A stretch of 64,000 bases of DNA from Trochalopteron elliotii. Its lineage: Eukaryota; Chordata; Aves; Passeriformes; Leiothrichidae. The position numbers and the translations under genes are program-made. How positions within the stretch are numbered: the first letter of the stretch is position 1; every line of letters starts with the position of its first letter. Positions 23,831 to 37,446 of the stretch are shown in pieces. Below the pieces are notes generated by a model. That model did no database searches. It was not told the origin of the DNA and saw only the letters and a program-made list of their open reading frames with translations. The stretch spans positions 2,728,624-2,792,623 of the forward strand of contig JANPWX010000106.1 of the NCBI GenBank assembly GCA_024734555.1. The letters run 5' to 3'.

Positions 23831-25549
23831 GAACTGCAGTAGTTCCTCACATCCCACATGCCCTGATTTTGTTTCAAGGTCTGGAAATAGCCATTACATT
23901 TTTTGCTATCAGAGATAAGCATCAGTCTGTGCAGACCTGAGGAGCTGGAGGCATCCTGCAAAGAAACTTTGAATTCCTGTTTTAAAATCAGCTCCCACAA
24001 AAGCGATTTTTTTTTCTCTGAAAACACACGAGTGAACACACTGCCCCCAGGAGTGATGATAAAACAGCTTGGAGTGCAATGTACATTCCCTCCATTCTCT
24101 GATTCCTCTGTTCCTCTCACAAAGTCAAAAATTACTCACAGGCACCTTGTTAGTTAATACATTAACTCCTCATAGCACCATCCATGCAAAGGCAAGTCAT
24201 AAAATGTTTACTCTTCTCCTCCTGCCAACTGCTCAGAGCCAAAGCCTTAATTGGACTTGAAAAATATGCTTATATATTTTCCTTTAGGGCACTGGAGTTT
24301 TAAATTGAAGTCCTGAATTAACTTTCATGGTCTAGGTGAAAGTAAATCCAGTCTGCCCTGAATGGTCTGTTGCAAAGGTGACTTTGTTTTTCTGAGGAGG
24401 AGAAACACAGGAGCAGTGTGGTGATGTCTGATCAAGGAACTCTGATTTGTCAGAGCTTCCTGAAAACTTCTAATCTTGCTGACTTTCTTTTAGCACAAAA
24501 ACAAAAAAACAAAACAAAAAGAATTCATAAATATGTAGCTGCTTCCTTGCAGGTCTCTTCCTGAGCAAGGTGTGATCTCCAGCTACACGTGTTCAGCACC
24601 AGGAGGTGCCAGTCCCTTATGAGCCCAGTAAAAAAGACATTGAGCTGCTCTAAATAGTCACTTTAAATTATATTTATTAGAGCTGACACTATAAGGAAAG
24701 AGTAGTACAGATAATCTTATGTTCCGAAAGAGACATGAACTGGGGCTTGAATTTCTGTGGATTCAGAAACAAAATTTAAAGTTGTAGTTTCTCCATTCCC
24801 TTCGTTCCTTTTCACATCCCTTTGTTTTACATCAGTTTAGGAAAATGATCCAAAGCACCCATTTCTGTACCATCACTGAAATGAAGCAGGTGTGGAACCA
24901 TTTGTTATTTTGTCACTCTTGGAATAGAACTTGTATTTTTGGAAATGACAGCAGAGAGAGCAGTCTACATGAGCCAGTTGTTAAAGCTTCATCCTGTTGT
25001 GAGTTCAGTTTGAGTCGTGCATTTTTCAGTCCTAATGTGGTGTTGAACTTACCTTGCTTTCCACTAAGCATGAATCATTCCCCTTGATTAATCCTGATAA
25101 TAAAATTACATACTGGAAGCCCTGTAGGATGAGAAATAATTACTGAGGGACTGTTGGAATGAGGGAGTCAGCTGCCTTCGTAGAGTACCCTTTAAAGACT
25201 CCAAAATGCCTCTTTCATAATCATTGCACAATGTGAGTTGCCAAAAAGCAGCGTTTGAGAAGAGCTTGAACTGCAAAACTGGCATGACAAGTTAGAGAAA
25301 CCACTTTTCTGTGCCTCCTGGTGTGATGTTACACTGAATGGCTGCTCTGTCAAGAGAATTACTACAATCAGAAACTTGAAGAATTTAAAATTAAGAACTA
25401 AATGACACTGACTTTATAATGCCTGTAAATGATGTAGCTGGCTTTCATCAAAACCAGAGTTAATTTGGCCAAATTACCAACACATTTCTTTTCCCTGCTT
25501 CTTTCAAACCAACTCTAATTATAACCTTAAAATAACATCTTTACTGGAG

Positions 25550-25566
25550 AAAAAAAAAAAAAAAAA
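25550..25566 (+). repeat. A17 homopolymer
   Basis: Uninterrupted A-tract in intergenic sequence. Confidence 0.9.
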
Positions 25567-26344
25567 GGCCCAAGACATGGGTCAGCAATCTATTTCCCTT
25601 AGCTCAGATATCTTATTTAAATTTTTTGCATTTATTTTTCCCCAAGAAAAGCACATGTTAGCTGAAGTAGGTTTTTCAAATGAGTGCTTTTCAAATGGGA
25701 GCTTTTTGCAACTTCTTTGGGTTAAAATATAAAAGTTACAGTACATTAAAAAAACAGTTATTTTTCTTTTTTTTCTCCCTGTTTTTTCATCTAGTTTTCT
25801 CATTTACTTGTTGCAATCAGGCAGTATCTACCAGCAAGCTGGCAATTAAGGTTTTAGAACTCTCATTCTTGCTTTACATGAGCTGTTGGGACACGTCCTG
25901 AAGTAAACAAGTAAAACTAAAAGGCCAAACAAAACCTCTAAAAGAAAGGCTACAGAAAGTTATCGGCCCATATATATTATAAAGGGTGGAAATATTAAAA
26001 CTGGATAGTCCTCTCCTCTTTTTGATGTGGAATTTTTAAGCAAACACTAACAGTGCTGGGAATTCCATATTGCAACTGACTGGAGTCCAGCTGTTCCCCT
26101 CAGCTCTGGAGTATCTGGTACAGCATCACTTTCCTTCCAAGTACTGAATTTCTCATCTTCAGAGCTGACACAGATGGTTTCCATAATGCACTTGGGAAAA
26201 TACTCTTTGGGACAGAGTTTTTCACTTAGGAATGACCACCTTCACCTTTCCCACTACCTGGAACAAGGGTAGGTTGCTGTGAGCTCTTTTGTTCTCTCTG
26301 TGGTATCAGGTGCCTGAACACCAAAGGAATAAAAATCGTGCTCA

Positions 26345-26630
26345 GAACTTTGCTTCTCTGGGGAACCTGTTCCAAGGCCTCAGCACCCTCTGAGGGAGGA
26401 ATTCCTTCCCAATATCCCATCCAGCCCTGCCCTCTGGCAGTGGGAAGCCATTCCCTGTGTCCTGTCCCTGTATTCCCTGTCCCCAGTCCCTCTCCAGCTT
26501 TCCTGGAGCCCCTTTAGGCCCTTGCAGGGGCTCTGAGCTCTCTATGGATCCTTCTCCTCTCCAGGTGAGCACCCCCAGCTCTCCCAGCCTGGCTCCACAT
26601 GGATGCACAGATCTGTCCTGGCTTTGTCAC
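26345..26630 (-). mobile_element. CR1 LINE fragment, antisense
   Basis: Recognisable antisense CR1 blocks in order: 'ctggggaacctgttccaagg' with 'cctcagcaccctctgaggg', 'gaattccttcccaatatc', 'agccattccctgtgtcctgtcc', 'agtccctctccagctttcctgg', 'cttctcctctccagg', 'agctctcccagcctg'. The CR1 3' terminus is not visible, so the copy is truncated at both ends. Confidence 0.9.
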
Positions 26631-29278
26631 TGAGCTGGGATAACTCCCTTTGGTCAGGGACACCTAAACAAGTTATTTCAGGACAAAGAGTTCAAACCAT
26701 TGTGAGAACTTGAAATGCAGCAGCCTCTTGGCAGGGTTACCAAACAGACCTTCTTACCCCAGGACAAGCTAATCCACCTCCCATTCACTTCCTGAGGTAA
26801 GAAAAGAATTTATCTCCTTTTGAAATAACTGCTTTTTAGGGTAAGGATGTGTGTCTGTTTCTCATGGAGTAACTGGAGCTCTTCAGGTTTATCCCCTTGC
26901 TTGCCCGGCAGAAACTTCTTTGTGTATTCCAATCCTCTGCATCTTTTTTGTGGGCATAAAGGAGAAATAATAGTTTTTAATAGTTCTGTTGAGTAGTGTA
27001 AGATCTCCAGATAAAAGTGTAATACTTCCTATTTTACATATGATATAAATTATTTGACCAACTCCACTGTGAATGGGACCAGCTGTCTTTCCTCCCATGA
27101 CCAGCTCAGTGATTTTGTTCCAGCGACACCTGGAGCCAGCAATTAAACCCTTCACACCAAGCCCCTGGGCACACTGTACACATTTAAAACAGGGGAGGAG
27201 GAAATGAGGAGAGTGTCCTGCAAATCCACCTTGAAAATGCATTGGAAGAGAGCTCTAAAGAAAGATTTGATGACAAACCTAAAACAAGCCCCTACCTGAG
27301 CAGCAGAGGTGGCTCTGCTGGCACCAGGGGGTGGTTGGTGCCAGCATTTCCCTCCAGCCCAGCTCTGTGGTGAGTTGATGTGACGCCCAGCTAAGCTCCA
27401 CACAAACCTTGGAAAAGATTCTGAGGTATTGTTATTTTTTTTTTTTAATATGTTTTCACTTCATTGTGGTTGGTGTTTTTTGTGCTCGCCTTTTGATTCT
27501 CTGCATGATTAAGCCCCTAAATGCTCGCTGTCTTTGTGGGTTGTTTGTTCCATTTGAAGTTTATTCTGTTTGTTTGGGTTTGGTTTCCATTTGTACCAAA
27601 TGAAAATTAATAATTATATGCTTGTAAATAACTGGGGCAAGATTTAAAACCAAAAATACCTGAGAGTTTTTCTTTCTGCTTCCATATGTGCAGCTCCTTT
27701 AGGAAATTTTATTTTCTATTATAAATTCTCAGCACTTTTTTGTAATTTGGAAGCTCTGATTTAGTAAGGTTGACTGCCCAGAAATCAACCTGCCTATGCA
27801 GAAGTAGGTTTTGGCAGAATCAGTAGTTTCCAATTACTGTTAAAAGGTATATCTTTTCCAAAGAAACTGTGGTAATTTCTCTTCAAGTTAAAAGAAAAAA
27901 ACAGAGGTAGTTTGGTTTTTTTTTCATTTAATCCAGCCTTATTGTATTTGTTCCTGTCTACATTATCAGGTCTTCATTGCTATGACTGAGACAGCAGCAG
28001 AAATTATCCCTAAATTGGATTATCTTTTGAGGGCAACTAATAATTAAATCTCCTGCAGCCTGTGCTGTTTGTAGGCAACAGAAGTAATTACTAAGTTTGA
28101 AAAAATATACTAATTTGGAAAGTGTTTGAAAGTGTCTCAAATATAATGGAGCTACAAGCCAGCAAGGAGTTACTGATCTAGACAACATAACCAGAGCATT
28201 TCATTTAGGTCCACAAACTGTTTAGATTACTGTCTGAGGAGGGCTTCTGTTCATCACTTTTTAATTTGATTCTACTGTACAACAAAACTGGCATTTTAGC
28301 TTGTTTTTTTTAAATTGCTATTGTCAAGGTTATGAACTTGGTTACCACCCTTAGCTTAGATGGGAATTTTTTAGAAAGAATGTTTATCAAAGTTCTTCCT
28401 TCCCTTGGTGTCCAGAATTATTTGATATAAGTGGATTTTTTCCTTCTCTGTATTTTTTCTTTAAGTCATATTTTCTGGCTTGTTCCCTGAGATTCCCTTA
28501 CCCAGCTGGTAAGGTCCAGTTCTGCACTGTTCTCATCTGTCTCTATATATTTTTCTTAAAACAATAAAATTCTCACTGTGAAAAAACTTCCTATTTGAAG
28601 TGGGATGGCAACATTCATTTTTAATATCTGCTCTCCAACACGGCTTGCCTCTCGCTGGAGTTCTTGAGTGTCTCCAAGGGTATTACTAATTCACTTTGGA
28701 AAAGAATAGAAAATCTGTTTTACAAAGGTTTTAAGTCTTTTAAACTGCTTTTGTTTCAAAATGAGTCCACTCCTTCCAAATTTAAATTCTTTCTTGAAGG
28801 AAAATATTTTTGTTTTTCACTCTTATAGGGAAAAAACTACAGAATAAAATCCATATCAAGATTAATGGTGGTATTTTAATTATTTTTGAATGAAACAAGA
28901 TTGTCTTAATAGTACTGGAATTAGTAGTAGGATTATGTTTTCCCCACTTGGAAAAGTGAGATGAGAGAAGACAGTAACATTTTGTCTATTACTTTAAATT
29001 TAGCAAAATTACAGGAATTACTGAAGAATTAGTCCAAGTGGGTTATTTAACCTTGGTTTGGTTACCCAACCCTTTTTCTCATTTATCATCCAGTTATATA
29101 CTTGCAATGTTATTCTACTTCATTCCAGCCCACTCTGAGCCACTTCATTGCATCTTTTTTCAAAACACAACATTTTTCATGTGTGCTTCAGTGTGACTAA
29201 ATTTTTTCAGCTTTTTCTACTTGGTTGAGAAACAGTCTTCTCATTTATCTTTTTTCTTTTTTTTTCTTTTCTTTTTTT

Positions 29279-29346
29279 CTATATTTTCTGGTGTTAAGAT
29301 CCAATCTATATGGTTTTCATACCAGAAAATATAGATTGGATCTTAA
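29279..29346. repeat. Nested double inverted repeat (template-switch-like)
   Basis: Arm A CTATATTTTCTGGT (29279-29292) has an exact reverse complement at 29321-29334. Arm B (29294-29311, 18 bp, TTAAGATCCAATCTATAT) has an exact reverse complement at 29329-29346. The two right-hand arms overlap by six bases and are in rotated order, so one simple inversion cannot explain it. It directly follows a C/T-rich tract (about 29248-29280). Confidence 0.9.
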
Positions 29347-29604
29347 CCCTCAAGGAAAATATTCCAGATTCTTCCTCCCAGGTATACCTGTCAGTGGCTC
29401 ACCTGCTTTATCTTTAAAATAAATGTCTTGGAGGAAAAAAAAAAGCATCAAAATAATTTCTTGAATTGTGACACTGCAGTGATCTGTATTGGCTAATGAT
29501 CCATCCCCAAATGTGGTGTGAATCTGCTCTTTCCCTTTCAGTCTTGGAACATTAAACTTGCTTTATTTTGAGGCAATTGCTGTATATTCTTCTTATTTAA
29601 ATGC

Positions 29605-29620
29605 ATATATATATATATAT
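29605..29620. repeat. (AT)8 microsatellite
   Basis: Eight AT units between GC and GAGAG. Confidence 0.9.
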
Positions 29621-31589
29621 GAGAGAAGAATGTTCCCTCTTCACTTTTAGATAGAGGTGGAGATCTCTTTATTTACAGTAACTGATTGGTCTTAATTACT
29701 TTTGGAGATGATTTCCATGAATCACTGAGGTTCAGATTTTTGCAGACTCTCCTGGGAGGCTGTTTGTGCTTTCCTGTTCCTCCCACCAAACAGGGGAGCC
29801 AGGGGAAGAGGGCACAATCCACTTCTTAGATTTTCTTCCCTCTGTTTTGTAGAGGGAAGAAAATAAATCAGGATTGCCACAACTTGATGTGGTGCTGGAT
29901 CTCCTCTGTGAATGAGAAAGAAGTAAAGGCTGAGTGGCTGAAAACAGAGCACTGAAATAAATCCTGGCCCTGCTGGAGCCACTGCCTGAAGTTCATCCTG
30001 ATTTCCCCATGTCCTGAGGGAACACTTTGCATGTCACATGTTTTACAATGTTCACTCTTTGTAGCTGAGCCTGGACACGTTGGCTGTCCCTAATTAAAGT
30101 AATCTAGGAAATTTAAACAGCTGAGCTTAAAAGTTAGTGTAGAAACGTGTGTTGTATTCATACAACAAATCTCCCAGAATACTGATTTAAATATTTGCCA
30201 AGAGTGCTGTCTGAAACCATTTGAAGAATATATTCTGCTCTTAAGACCATAGACTTCCTTGTCTATTTTTTTTTCCAAAATGGAAACTATTGCACATACT
30301 CTTCCATAAAGCAAAACCCTATCTCTTATCATTTCTCATTTCTCAGCTCTCCAGGGGTGGGACATAAGATAATCATGCTGTAGAGAATAGGCAAAGCACA
30401 TGGGGTAAAGGAACTATTGCCTATATAAGAGAAAATTTCTTTTTCTCTGTGTGAGACAATAGTAGGAGTTCTGTCCTTTTGCCTGGAGTGGCAGAAGGTG
30501 ACAGTGAAACAGAAATATTGTTCAAGTAATAACGGGACTTCCTTTAAGTCAAAGAGGTAAGAGGGCTAAGGGCAACATGTGTGGTTTTTCAGGAGAAATA
30601 CACAATCTTTTAGACAGGCTTAGTGATAATGGGGAAAGCAATCTAAAAATCTTTGGTTAAAAAAATTATAAAGATAGTAACGGCATTTTTGACTCTTGGA
30701 TATATTGCATGCTACAGCGCAGAAAGCAATTAATATTTCATAACAGTGTGAAATTGTATCACGCAGGTGTCATCAAATGCAATAATTAAAGCTCAGCAGA
30801 GTGGTTCAAACATGCTGTTACTGGTGTGACCAGGGAGGGCTGGGGGTTGGAGGCTGCTGCGGGAGCCCGGAGGCAACCGGGGCTGAAAGGCCAATGTCAG
30901 CAGCACCTTAACGAGCTGAGAAAGTGCCCAACATGCTGCTTCTTGTGCTGTAATAACTGCTCCTTCCTGATACTGCTCCCTCTGACAACCAAACCTGTAT
31001 AAAGGTGAAGACACATGAACTGGGAGTGGCATACCTGAGCCACAGTTTGGGAGGTTTTTCCTCTTGCTTTAAGAGGCTGGTGATAAAATCATAGCGACAT
31101 CACTGAGCTCCAGAGGACCAGGATGGACCCCTTGTGCAAGAATATTGGTTTTATAACATGCAATCCTTTCTTGTAGGGAGCATCCAAGAACAGTTATTCA
31201 ACTCAAAAGATTGAAAAGCCAAGTTTTATCCTCTCTGGGTTTGTGGAATCTGTCTGATCTTAAAATCAGTGGCAACATTTATCTGTAAGAAGAGAGTATG
31301 TGTGAATGCTGGGCCATGATTGCAGACTTTGGATTCAGGAGACAGGAAAAAGTGATATTTGAACATTTGAAGATTCAAATTTGTACTGGATATCAGGAAC
31401 TCACCTTAAGAATTTCTCAACTATCACCCCTAGATTTAAAGGACTGAACTGTACTCTTTAAAGACTTACTTGATTTTGTTTTTGTTCTCCACAGTCTTCC
31501 AGAATGACCTTTCAAATCAAGTCTTACTAATTTGGCTAGAGAGTGGGAAAATAAAAGCAAAGAAACACCCTCAAAACAAAATCTAAAAA

Positions 31590-32339
31590 TTAAGAGGCTG
31601 CTGGGTAGAGAATGGTAAACCAAAAAAAAAGATTGCTTCTGAATTGGCAAGGGAAATTATATATTATACCATGTATCTTCTCTTGTGAGATGAGTTTAGA
31701 TTTGGAGAATAGAAGATGAGAGCCTTGGAACAGACTGGAATATGGAGAGCAAGGCAGCTGGGAATTTTGGAGGGCTCCTATTCCAGGTGGAAGATGGTGT
31801 CTATAAAATGCAAGTGAAGCCTCAGAGGTGAGGGAGGCAGCAAACATCTGGCAGAGCACAGCACTCAAAGTGGGCAAAATCAGAGAACAGGCTGAGAGTG
31901 ACCACTGGGAAACTCCTCTGAGCCTCTGCAGAGCTTCTGTTCCCAGTTGTGAGGAGGTGCCCTCATCTGTTTTGTGACACTTGGAGAAAATACTTCCTGC
32001 CTGTAAGTAACATTTGGATTTAGATTTGTCATGTGTGAATGTATCAGTGCTGTTTCTTTGGAAAATACCTGGGCCAGCTGAGTTCTCCCTGGGAATCCAG
32101 CTCAGTGGGAGCTGATGTGGAACTGCAGAAATTTTTCTGTGGGAGAGTTGGAAGCAAAGACACTTGTGATACAGCAGGATTGTGATATTCTTCTGAGTTG
32201 GTAGCTTGGAAATGTTTAAATCGAGGACTGGGATTTTATTTGAAAAATTCTGTCTTGGTGAAGCAAAAATTGTACCAATTCCAGCACAATTTCTGACAGA
32301 CATGTGCCTGATCATTAGTGAAACCTGTGGTTGGCTCAT
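31590..32339 (-). other. Unusually long open frame (249 codons), no recognised homology
   Basis: A minus-strand ATG at 32339-32337 opens 249 codons to a stop at 31590. I recognise no domain, signal peptide or repeat-element protein in it, and composition is unremarkable (Ser-, Leu- and Gln-rich, scattered Cys and His). The plus strand here is purine-rich, so the minus strand is depleted in stop triplets, which may be enough to explain the length. It has no CpG island or visible promoter. Treated as an unexplained open frame, not a gene call. Confidence 0.2.
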
Positions 32340-35300
32340 AGGGTGCTAAAAACCAGAGATTTTCAGTATTTGTGGCTTCTTGGCCAGAGCAGTGTAACTA
32401 TTCCATAATCCTGCTTCTAAAATGGAAATGAGAGAGCAAATAACCCATCCCAAATGAAGGCCCTGCTGGTGCCCTGCCAGGCATTCCAAGCACTGATAAG
32501 CTTGCTTGGCCTGGCACCTTCAGGATGGGATGTTGGGATTTTGTGCTCCCTGATAGCACTTGCCCTACCTTTAGGAGGACTTTATGGAATGGAAGACTTT
32601 ATGGAATGCCCTTATCTTTCCTGGAGCAGCTGAGGCTGTTGCCAGAATTAGGACTGGCACGTGCAGTTGCTTGGAGCCAGAGCAGTTTCTGTCTGCTTTT
32701 ATTTTGGGGAAAAAAAAAAAGTTATTTAAAATATTTAATTTTTTTTTTAACTGTATTTCTCATGTTGGATTTTTTTTTTCCTTGAATGTGGGTTTGTGGG
32801 GCATACTCTCCCAGAGAGGGGTGATGCTGCTTATTCAAATTTCTTTCATAATGGAAGTTACAAGTTTACTCAACATTCCTGACTAGAAAGATAGAATTGT
32901 GCATGTGAAGTAGATGGAGTTTCCTCAAGCCACCAGACAACCACTCCTGCCTTCTAGTACTTCTTGATTATTCAGTAATAATGTAAGGACAAGTGCAAAA
33001 TGCTGCAAAAAATATATCCCAGTAGGACTTCCTTTTTTTTATGGCAGAACCTGGTGCACTCTGTGCTGTGATTACTGGTGCTTCACCAGGACAATGTGTG
33101 CTCTTACCTGTTTTATTAATTATGTTGTTTTCCAGCTGCTGCTTTTGACTTGTTTAAAATATCTGCTCAAAATCATCTGCAACTCTGCTCCTTTTTAGAA
33201 AGCAGCAAATCCCTATGAGCTCTTCTTTGTATGGAATTAGTCCTGTTCCATGTGTAGCTGACAGGCTGAACCCTCATGCTGTGATATTTAAATAAACATC
33301 TTTGCCTTGCATCAGTTTCTCATAAATCCTATACTTATGTAACTACATGTTGTATTTGGGAACAATGATATCTTGGTAAGTAATGTTGGCTTAGTTGATT
33401 TTTGTGGCACAGTCACAGGATCTAAATATGCAATCAGTGAGGTTTTTTGGGTTCAGGTCCCATAGAACAGAAATACAGGAGGCTCAACTTCAAATCAGGA
33501 AATTGAGCAACTCTTTTCTTTTATCTTGTTGTATACAACAGAGTTAGAGATTGTTAATTCAATGACTTCTGGAAAAATCACAATACAACAATATTTTGGC
33601 TTGTGAATTGCTCTGCAAATGTAATTATGTAGGTGTAATATATTGTGGATTTTTTTTCCCTAGCTCTTATATTGGGGCTGGGTTGCTGCCTTTATATTTG
33701 GTTCACACTTTCTGTCCTGTACAATAATATGTAATTCAGTGTTTGTTAAGGCTTTATGTGCAATGGCCTCTTTCCACAGTCCAAGCTTCATTTGTGGCAG
33801 TTGTTTTGGATAAAACATAATTGTACAGTAAACTGTGGTTCAGTGCAAAAATGCTGTTAGGAAAATAATTGCAAACATCTACTGACCTGTCCAGTCTCTC
33901 CTCCTTCTTAAGATTATCTAAGACAGGAGAAATGAAAAGCCAAACTGTCCCCATACCAGTGGCATTAGAAGCTGACAAAATATTTAGAAAAGCTTGTTCC
34001 TAAGCAAATACATGCACTAGGAAATCAGATGGGTGTTTGATGGATCTGGTCATGAACACAAATTAAGACCCCAAATTGCTGAAGGCAATTAAACAACCTT
34101 GGTGCCAAGTGAGCTGCAGCATGTTTGGACACAGTGGATTGAAATGTCTGGAGTCTTTTCCCCCAACACACCTTTCAGCCACACAGGCTGAACTGTGACT
34201 GGGGCCACTCATCCCTTCCTTGTAAATCAAAGGTTTCTGTATTTTCTGCTGTTAGCACTCATGGCAAAAGAACTCTTCTTGATTCTATCTTAATATTGCT
34301 TTGCCTTCTGGAGATTTTATTCTTGTCTTTAGAAAGAAGTGAAGGTGGCAAATATCCTGTATTCTCACATCTCTTTTGTGAGGAGATTCTTTCCACATGA
34401 ACTGAGAAATGAACTAAGTAACCAGCTTTAAAAAGGAAGTTTATCTATGTTGAATCTTATTCCAGTGTTCTCATTACCATCAGTGTAAGAATTTCCCAAA
34501 AACCTCATTTTCCTCACTGGTAAAATGCAATTCACTTTCCTCTGGGGAGACAAAGATGAATGATAGAAGTGAATCAGAGAAGGCAGAGATGAGAAAAGAG
34601 ATTAAAAACAATAATGCAAGGGGGAATATGTTGCTAGCATTATCTTGGATTTAATGGTATGACTCAGTCATAAAATGTTAGTTGGCTACTGCCATTCCTG
34701 TAGAACTGAGAAAAACATCAAAGAAGACCCCCTACATCTACATGGAAATGCCTGGAGGGGCTGCAGAGTATTGCCAAGGTGAATCCTCTAGAGAGTAATG
34801 AAATTGGAATTGCTTTAGCCACAGTTGAAAGGTTAATGTTCATGTGATGAATGATATGACAACATATCAATTACTCTGCTTACTCCTCAGTATTGGGTGT
34901 TTTGTTGTCTAAATTGGCCATCCAGCACATTTTTTTTTTGTTTACTGGTAAATGCAGAATTGTTCAGATCTCTGTTGTTATTGCCTAGGCCTGGCCTTAG
35001 TGTCTGTTGAAAAAAGCAAGACAAACAAAAGAAACCCACAAATTACAAACCTGCATAATGAAAAGCAAGAAAATACTAATGTCTTACCTGAATTTGAAAG
35101 AGTAAGGTTTAATTTAATGAGCTGTGCACAGGTAATAGACTTGCTTTGTGAAACTCAGAATTTCTTTGCTAAAGTTGCATTCTGGAAGGCCTTATCAGTC
35201 AGTGACCTTCATTTCTCTATCACATCTCCAGTTGTGGGCATTAGACCTCCTGCCTGCAGAACTGATTTTCCTTGCTCTGGTGGCATTTGCCCAGTTTGCA

Positions 35301-37446
35301 GCTCAGATCACAGAGGGTGAACACGGGCAGTGAACTGCTCCCACAACAGCAGCATTGCTACAGCCCAGGGTCTTGCAGGATTTCACTCCATTTCCATAAC
35401 TGCACCCTTGGCATCACCCAGTCTCTGGCCTCTCATCATCAAATGCTTTTCACTTCAGTGACCAAACCCCTTCTGTTTTCTTTGCTTACCCAGAAAATAT
35501 CCCCACTCTATCCACAACTCCCTCTCGAATTCCCAAACCAAGTTGGGTAATAGGCACTGACTGCTCTGTTGCATTCCACACTGCTTTTAGTCTGACTGAG
35601 CTGCAGATACTGAAGTGTTCCCCTTCAGGCCAAGATAGCACCAGTTTCTGGCACGTATGATCAGTTCTGCAAACATTTAGAAACGAATATTAAAAAAAAT
35701 AATAATTCTCTGGCACTTTATTCATTTGACTGAAATTAGCCAGAAAAATCAAAGGTTGTCTGTGATGAGTATGGACAGGAGGATTGGGTAACGTTTTGAA
35801 AAGCAGCCTCAAGTTTGTTTCATTCTATTTAAACTTTACAACAGTGGCTGGCAATGATTTCCCTCTAATAAAGAATGTTATCAGCATTGTGGTTGTTTTG
35901 AGCTGACAATATGATCTGTCCTCCTTTGCCTTCCCAATGCTCCATCTACCAGTTCTGACATTCCCTGCTGTGTTCTCTACTACTGAGTGTTTATCCCCCT
36001 TTCTGCTCACACAGTGGGATTTCCCCAGTTTGTCTGGAGGCTTCTGTTAGGTGAGAGGTGGCAGTGGCTTTGTGAAGTGCATCTCAGTGTTCTTTTCTAT
36101 GCTGGTCCATTGGTTCCATCTGGGCAGTAAGAAAGCAGTCCCAGGAATAAACTGACACTAACACTTTGTGACTCTCTCAAAGCATGGGACACTTAGCCAT
36201 GTTTATATATCCTGCAGAAAAGTTATCTGGAAAAGTTTATCTGTGGAGTTGAGCTATTTTTTTTTTTAATAGGAGTTTTTGGTTTGTTTTAGTCTTCTGG
36301 TTATGACGAATGGTACAGAAAGTTTCCAGTGTTATGTATGTGCTTCACCATGGTGCTAAATTACCATGTTACTGTCATGTCCCAGAATAGAGAAACATCT
36401 GTATTAGCAGTGCTTTTAGCAATGTTTTTTGGCACAGTAACCATCCAAATCTTACTGATTTCCTGTGTTACATACCAGCAATAATCCTTTAAGTTCTGAT
36501 TACCTAACCACAGCTACTTACCTCATGCAGAGAAAACACTTGAGTTTGGGAACCAAAGTGTAATGAAAATAAACCTGTTAAACTAACGAGCTTTGTGTAG
36601 CTCAGTCTCAGCAAGTCGTTTACCTGATGAATGTAATCGTTGTAAATGGACTGATGAGTAACAAGTTTGGCTTTCAGACAAATTAAGAGTTTGTGTGGAA
36701 AACAGCAACACATTAGCACATTAATAAAAAAAAGTCCTTTAAATTTGCTGTCAGAAACTGAGCTTAGGTCAGTTTTAATTATGATCTAGGACACTGATGC
36801 CTTCTGCTCTCGTGTAGTGCCTTTCTCTACTTATGCATTGTGCCCTTTTGCCCTGAAAACTCATGTGGAAGAGTAAAGAAAATAAATGCTCTGATGGTTT
36901 TCTACAGTTAATTGTAATCCAGTTTTTGCAAAAGAAAAGAGGGAGAATGAATCCACAACACAATCTGCATGCCTGGTGTTTGCAGTAGCTCCCTTGTCCT
37001 GATAGGAAATAGAATATACTCTTCTCTCCATGCCCAGATTATAGACAACTGTTTGCATGTGGCCAAGGACCTCAGTGTTTGTCCATCCTGGCAGAACCTG
37101 TTGTGCTGAAACAATGCTGCCATCTCCACACAGAGCTGCCAGAACATCCTCCATCCCTAAAGTGACAATAAGCCAATGCTTTGAAAGAATATTAACAGTT
37201 ATGTAAAGGAAAGGTTAAGAGGTGACTCGTTATTTCTTGTTCTTAAAATATGCTGTGTTTTGAAAGCATTTTGGTGATTATTTACCTATAAAGAAGTATG
37301 CTTGGTCAGTCTAAGTTCACATACAGCAAAGGGCTCTGTGTTTTAATTGGCTCTCATTAGTTCTCTGAAACGTAAAAGCAGCAATGTTATGATTGCATTT
37401 CAAGGATCTCTTGTATATATTTTTTTAATTTAAATCTAATCTCTCT

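Larger units (their letters stand above)
13592..26344. other. Intergenic block upstream of PHACTR3
   Basis: CpG density drops within 150 bp of the gap, and the rest is AT-rich unique sequence. Contents: one antisense CR1 fragment, the X-box at 19456, a CpG-containing patch with a CTCF-like site (21640-21820), the degenerate repeat at 23425-23830, and three A-tracts. No splice-flanked coding exon was recognised; open frames of 60-150 codons here look like chance. Confidence 0.6.
26631..37446. other. Intergenic block, mostly unique AT-rich sequence
   Basis: No gene recognised. It holds the double inverted repeat at 29279-29346, an (AT)8 tract, a homeodomain-rich stretch at about 30700-30800 that runs into a locally GC-richer patch (30830-30900), the 249-codon open frame, and a two-copy 17-bp repeat near 32578-32608 (GACTTTATGGAATG twice). 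Confidence 0.6.
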
